The position numbers were made by a program, and so were the translations under genes. Source: Quercus robur (Eukaryota > Streptophyta > Magnoliopsida > Fagales > Fagaceae). From it: a stretch of 64,000 nucleotides of DNA. Below are positions 58,500 to 64,000 of this stretch, piece by piece. The notes beneath the pieces are model-generated. The model searched no databases, was not told where the DNA came from, and saw only the letters and a program-made list of their open reading frames with translations. The stretch is taken from contig NC_065535.1 of assembly GCF_932294415.1 (NCBI RefSeq), positions 8,035,001-8,099,000 on the forward strand, written 5' to 3'. Each line of letters opens with the position of its first letter. Position 1 is the first letter of the stretch.

Positions 58500-59850
58500 A
58501 AAATAAAAAAAGATTCCTGAAGACGTGAGGAATAGATTTTTATCATGTGCTAAGAATGCAAAACAATTAATTGAAAAACTACAATATTTCAATGGAATCC
58601 AACAATTATAAAGATAAATTATTTGAACTCTGAAATCCCAGGTCTTCTCTATTGCCAAATATTAGGTGACAAGATCTCAATCAGCAACAATCTAAGTTCA
58701 CAAATTATGACACAAAGTAAATGTATCTTAGAAGCTTGATAAAAAATTATAAATAAATAAATAAATTCATAAATGCATAAATGCATATAGAACACAAAGT
58801 TTGATCAGAAACTATGTTTTGTTTAAGCTACTTCAGGACACAAATTTTCTCAAGCCCATTAATTCAGGACACATATTCTCCATACTTTATCCATTTAATA
58901 GATGGCTAATTACCACTGCGCACCATTAGCATGATGGTCACTCCACAAGTACGAAGTTCTTGTGAGATGGGAGAGTAAGGTAAGAGCCGGGGTTCAAGTC
59001 TCCGAGAAGCTGCAAGAATCAGAAATAACCAATGAAGTACATTACACCAAGAATCAAAGCATAACTACTATCGCATCATGCTTAGGCAAAGAAAGAAGCC
59101 TCAGTTTAAGAATTCTACAAAAACATTACTATCAGTTAATATAATAAAACCTAAAAGGAATCTGAAAATAGAAAAAGGAACACCAAATTAATCCTTATCG
59201 GACTGATAGTGTAAGTGCACCATTCAATGCAAAGGAGCATAAATTTTCAACCAAAGCAAGTAATTTATCCATGGGAACTGAGATATTATTAGTTCCCTCC
59301 ACTTCAAACAAATTTACACCATTTGTGGATAATGTTTCTCTTTATAAGTCAATCTCATAGGACACATGGCACTTAAATAAAAATCAACCCAACAACATAA
59401 TGGCATCACTTTCCATGAGACTCTAAATGGGATATCTCCACAATCTGTATATATATGCCCACCAAATATATAAAATAAATAAATAAAGACAGGACAGGAT
59501 AAAGCAAGAGCCCGTATTATTTTTCCCTGGCAACCATTGGCTACAAACTTTGTTAATTTACCTGTCCTACAAAAATAAGAGGCATTACCATATTCGGATT
59601 GAATGAGCAAAAAATTAAACAAGACAGGACAGATGAAAAATAATTGCTAGGGAAATTTTAAACCCTCACCAGGTGGGACATTGAATTTATGGCTGCCCAG
59701 AAAAGCGAAGCCTAACAAAAACAGGCCCAAGAATTATAAAGAATTAAAAGAGCCAAAAATTGTACAATTCTTATGATTGCAAGAGAGAACGATGAAAGTG
59801 GGACAAAAAGAGAGCTTATCACTATATCAAACTCAGCCACTTCTGCTAAG
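58500..59850. repeat. Diverged tandem duplication, unit A
   Basis: Matches unit B (61,920-63,190) in several blocks in the same order. One is 'gaggaatagattttta' (58,529/61,950). Others are the 'attgccaaatattaggtgacaa' block (58,652/62,078), the 'caaaaaattaaacaagacag' block (about 59,607/62,947), and 'agagagcttatc..tatcaaactcagccac' (59,809/63,151). Identity looks moderate, so the duplication is old. A SINE sits inside this unit. Confidence 0.65.
58918..59015 (+). mobile_element. tRNA-derived SINE head
   Basis: Contains TAGCATGATGGTCACTCC (box A-like) and GGGGTTCAAGTCTCC (box B-like) about 50 nt apart, in unit A of the duplication and not in unit B. Confidence 0.55.
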
Positions 59851-59854
59851 TACC

Positions 59855-61914
59855 TGTTGATGCCCACATTGGCAAGGAGGCCAATAACAGGAAGAAGCCC
59901 AATAATATTGGAGAAAAAAAGTTAGTAAATTGAAAAGAAAACCATTAAGCACGAATGGCAGGAATAATGGACCATAAGCCTAAAAAATAGCAAAAGGGTC
60001 TCAAAGAAAACAAGTGAGCCCAAAGGAGCTCAGAAAAAGAAATGGTAAACCTATGGACATTATAAGAAATAGAAAACAAGAAAGAATGGGACAAAGAAGC
60101 CCAAAGTAAAGAATTAAGTAAATAAGGGGTTGGAGAAAAAGCCCATAAACCCCAAAATTAAAGGAAAAGCCCAGGAAAACCCAAAAGAATTAGCAAAAAC
60201 CTATGGGAATGAAGAATTGGAATGGGCCTAGGATGCCCAAGGAGATGAAACAGCTGAGGATGCCCAAAAGAATCAAATGGGCCAAGGAAGCCCGGAAGCA
60301 ATGAAATGGGCCAAGGAAGCCCAAAAACAGCATGAGTACTAGCCCAATAATAATGCTAGACTATTGGAATTGAGCAAAAGAAAAGCATACAGCAGGCCCA
60401 AAAGAGGCCCAGTAAGCACAAGTTAAATAATAGCATGGCAGGAATAACAGGATAGCATGGCAGAAGTATTAAATGACCCACAAAAAGGGTAAGGAATGGA
60501 TTAGAGAAGGAAAAGCCCACGAACAAACAAGACCCAGCCCAGGAAAGAAGTAAGATATAAAGAATGAAAGTTCAGAGACTCATTCACGCCATAAGAGGTC
60601 AAGAACAAGTAGCAGAATGTGCAGAAGAGCCCTCAGGTCATGACAAACACATGAACAGCAGACAAGCCATAGATACACATGGAAGTGGAACACACACAAG
60701 ACTCAGGCACCACCAACTTGTATCTAGCCAATACAGGAGTGATGGGCCATGAGTCAAAGGTAAGAGAATGTATGGTCTAGCGATGGGGAGAAAGGGAGAG
60801 CTTATTCTGGGGTTCCCGCTCAAGCTCTTTTGGGGGAAATGTTCTACTGGGATGACATGCCCCCCAAAAGAGGGAAAGATGAGTTAGAATCACTAGGTGC
60901 ATGCCATGAGGGATGGTGAGAAATAATACCCACCCTTATCCGTATGGGAATGCCACGGTGAACAAAAAAACAAAATAAGACTCTTTGTTTGGGAATGGGA
61001 TGTGGCACGGCCAAGACAGATAAGCAATGATGGCTGGGTAGCTGACAGACTAGTGGGTGATCTGAGAAGGACACCCACACTAGGACAAAAACGGTTAAGA
61101 GAATAGTAAAAACCCGACATGACAAAAACGATTAAGAAGTAAAATAGTAAAAACCTGACACAGCAGGTAGTATAAAAAGGGCCTTAGCCGTGCATGGGGG
61201 GACAGAACAAGGGAACAAGAGAGTGAAAGATAGAGCAAAAAACTTAAAAAGGAAAAAGGAATTAGAAAGAAAAGAAAAACAGAGAGTAAGTAAAAGTGTA
61301 ATAGTGGGCATGCAATAATAGGCTATTCCCTTCTCTCCCTCTAAAAGCCTACCATCTAGTAATAATTAAGGAATCTAAGGATAAGCCATTTAGGCACATT
61401 CTCTTAAAGTGGGTAATTTCCGTGGCAAAATTTTCCTATGAGATTGCCCACATTGAAGAGTGGTTCCCTTCCTAGACTTAACTCTATAGAGAAATCAAGC
61501 ATGGTAGACTGACCATTCTCCCTTTTTTATTTCATTGATCAAGCATTAGTGTGATTTTCATTTCCTCATTGTTATCATCCTAATCATGTTGCATTTATGT
61601 TGCATTTATATTATTGCATTGCATCTTCCTTTATTAAGATCATCATTTAATATTTTTTGTGTTCTGACTGACAGTAAGCATATTCTTTTTTATTTTTGTC
61701 ATATTACACCTGTCTGCCATGACTATTTTGTAACAGTTTCCTCTGCCGTTGGCATGTGACTAACGTTTTAGTGAAGGGGTTTTAGTTTATGCACAAGCTG
61801 GCTTGGGGTGGGTGTGTTGCAGTCAAACCAGTCCTAACTCTCATACCCAAAACCATTGGGCCATAGTGTGGTAGGAGGTAGCCCAACCCGCAGTTGCGAA
61901 AAAGGCCCACCACA
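59855..61914 (+). mobile_element. Solo LTR, about 2.06 kb
   Basis: Begins TGTTGATGCCCACATTGG and ends GGCCCACCACA (TG...CA), flanked by GTACC (59,850-59,854) and ATACC (61,915-61,919), a near 5-bp duplication. A strong TATA box, TATAAAAAGG, lies at 61,171-61,180, which sets the plus orientation. The first half is full of short 'aagccca' repeats. No second LTR or internal genes are in the window, so it is read as a solo LTR, probably of a large gypsy family. Confidence 0.75.
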
Positions 61915-61919
61915 ATACC

Positions 61920-63190
61920 CAAAAAGAAAATACCGGTTCCTGTAGACTTAATGAGGAATAGATTTTTAACATGCACAAAGAATGTCAAAACAGCAAATAA
62001 AAAGAACTACTATATTTCGGCATAATCCAACATATATAAAGATAAATACTTATAACACTAAAAGCCTAGCTCTTCCCTGTTGCCAGATTTTTGGTGACAT
62101 GGAAATGAATCAACAACAATCCAACATAACAAATAATGACACGAATCCAGAAATATAAAGTGAATTCCATGTAACTCCCTAAAAGTCCAACTACTGCTAA
62201 GAGAAGAGAAAGCAAAACCTGTATTTTTTTGCCTTTATAACCAAATTCAGGTCACACATGGCTATATTACTACCCCACACCAGGGGCAGAGGGGGGGGGG
62301 GGGGGGGCAAGTGCCCACCCTGAACTTCCAAATTTTTTCACTGCTAATATAGTACATATATCATTATGCCCTCCCTGACAAAAGAAGACACTAGGCGTAG
62401 TTGTGCACAAAAAGTAGATTCTACTGCTATAGGAAATCATGTGGGAGACCCACCTAATAATGATTTGGAAAAAAAAAAAAAAAAGATTCTACAGCAAAAT
62501 GAAATAAGAATCACACAACGTCATCCTACTGCCATAAGGAAATAGAAAATCATGTGGGAATGGGACCCACCTAATAATGATTATAAAAAAAAAAATTTTA
62601 AAAAAATCCTACAGCAAAACAAAATAGGAAAGATATATTCAAGACTATTGAGTGTGAACAAATCATGCAGTGGTTTCAAAATATGAAAAATCGTCGAGAG
62701 CAATTTAGTAAATTAAGCTAGGTGTGAAAAGACAAATTAAAGTTTAGATTTTATGTTAGATTCTATATGACAATTACATTAGCATATAGTTGTCTATCTA
62801 TTTTGTTATTAATATTGATTAGTTTTTTTACTTTTAATCTTGCCCCTCCAACCTAAATTCCTGACTCCGCCACTGCCCCACACCACTAAGAGGCATCACA
62901 GGATTAAATTGAGAATTCATTATTGAGGTTGCCAACACAAAATGACCAAAAATTAAATAAGACAGCAAGAAAAAGGAACAAAAATTACCATAGAAGTTTC
63001 AAAACCTCACTTAGGAGACTGGAACTTATAACTCGCCTAGGAAAAGCAGTCACACACCTATTAGAAAGGAATTAAAACAAGAAAAAACTATCCTTCAAAT
63101 TCTTGTAATTGTAGTAGAGGAAAATGAAGTAACATAAAAAGGGAGGAAAAGAGAGCCTATTGCCAAATCAAACTCCACTGCTTAAGTTGC
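61920..63190. repeat. Diverged tandem duplication, unit B
   Basis: Partner of 58,500-59,850 (see that entry). Carries the hAT element at 62,281-62,875 where unit A has none. Confidence 0.62.
62281..62875. mobile_element. Non-autonomous hAT element, perfect 8-bp TSD
   Basis: 595 bp flanked by perfect CCCCACAC (62,273-62,280 and 62,876-62,883). Ends CAGGGGCAGAG and (rev. comp.) CAGTGGCGGAG match the usual plant hAT terminus CAGNGGCGGA. A run of about 18 G's (62,291-62,308) has expanded inside the left end. No transposase. Confidence 0.88.
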
Positions 63191-63259
63191 ATACCACCAA
63201 AATGCAGCCTAAAATACACACAATCCAAGCACATTGTTTCTTTCACAAAGTCACTTCAA

Positions 63260-64000
63260 ATTTTTAGGGTCATAATTACCAAGCCAACCAACAATAAGGG
63301 AAAGAAAAGTTGGCATATTTGGGCTCAAGAGAACTAAATTGAACTAGAAAAACCGACTTTGCAGCAACACACACCTGAAAAAGCTCCCAAGGACCAAAAC
63401 CTATAACATAAGTCGAACAAATAATAGAATTAAGTTCAAGGAAATGGTATATTAAAAGACTCATAAGCAAAATATGAGATCAAGAGAGAAATTTAAAATT
63501 TCCTCTTCAGTAGACATATCAAGAATAAAATAGTCTTTGAACTAACCAGCATACAAAGAGAATTGCAGGAACTATGTAAGTGTTCATCACAAAAGAAAAA
63601 AATAAACATCATCCACACATAAAGAACTTTACACACTTATGCACCTCTAGTAGCAAATCGATTTATTCAAAAGTTTGCTGCAACAAAACCTTAATAAAAA
63701 TAAAAAACCACACCAAATCTATATTATAAATGGAACAAGGAACTAGTATTACTTTTGAGGGAACAATATATTAGATGTATGCACAAAAGGTGAAATCAAG
63801 AGAACAAGAGGAGTTCTAAAATTTAGACCCATAATTACCACCAAGCCAACAATAAGGAAAAGGAAAATTTACATATTTATTCTCCTACATAAGAAACAAA
63901 TTGATCTACAGAAGCTTGCTGCAACAAACACCTTTAAAAATAAAAATCCCACGCACCAAAATCTATTAAATAAATGGAACGAAGTCACACAAAAGAAAAA
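63260..64000. repeat. Short tandem duplication at right edge
   Basis: The block around 63,267 ('gggtcataattaccaagcc') returns at about 63,826 ('gacccataattaccaccaag'). The block around 63,676 ('gtttgctgcaacaaaacctt') returns at about 63,914 ('cttgctgcaacaaacacctt'). The period is near 555 bp for the first pair and 240 bp for the second, so it is a compound pattern cut off by the window end. No gene seen. Confidence 0.5.

Noticed and set aside
60844-61125. Minus-strand frames in the solo LTR
   Set aside because: Overlap the LTR promoter region and have no recognisable similarity.

Overview
The window is plant nuclear DNA, from a dicot and probably a woody one. It holds intron-split, plant-type protein genes, many TTA/TAA-flanked MITEs, tRNA-derived SINEs, plant LINE fragments and a Tat-type Ty3/gypsy element. 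I cannot name the species; Fagales is only an impression from the repeat families.

Region 1 (about 1-32,350) is a tandem array of four intronless ARIADNE-type RBR E3 ubiquitin ligase genes. All four lie on the minus strand, each in a repeat unit of roughly 5 kb. Unit spacing is inflated by an 11.8 kb Ty3/gypsy element (4,054-15,836) between copies 1 and 2, and by a 3.5 kb nested block of TIR elements (25,903-29,455) between copies 3 and 4. Copies 1, 2 and 4 are full length. Copy 3 has lost its C-terminal zinc finger. The 5' halves of copies 1 and 2 are nearly identical while their 3' halves are not, which points to gene conversion or unequal crossing over. Because the units are paralogous, several insertions have a readable empty site in a sister unit.

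Region 2 (about 25,900-35,300) is rich in TIR elements, two of which carry host gene pieces. One is a long inverted repeat with a copper transporter (COPT/Ctr) fragment in both arms. The other is a TTA-flanked element carrying pieces of an HDA6-like histone deacetylase.

Region 3 (35,929-54,517, minus strand) is a complete exocyst SEC3 gene. I could place 25 coding exons that sum to 2,664 nt (887 aa plus stop). Its larger introns are a graveyard of LINE pieces, SINEs, a Mutator-like element with a perfect 9-bp target duplication, a TRIM, and very short poly(A) retro-insertions flanked by 12-21 bp duplications.

Region 4 (about 55,600-64,000) holds a LINE RNase H remnant and a dirigent-domain gene (minus strand, 56,955-57,521). 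Beyond them is a diverged tandem duplication carrying a 2.06 kb solo LTR at its junction, a hAT element and a SINE. I see no confident gene to the right of 57,521.

Functionally the genes are unrelated neighbours: ubiquitin ligation (ARI), exocytosis (SEC3) and secreted phenolic-coupling guidance (dirigent). The most unusual signals are the COPT hairpin, the HDAC-carrying element, the ARI conversion tract and the micro retro-insertions.
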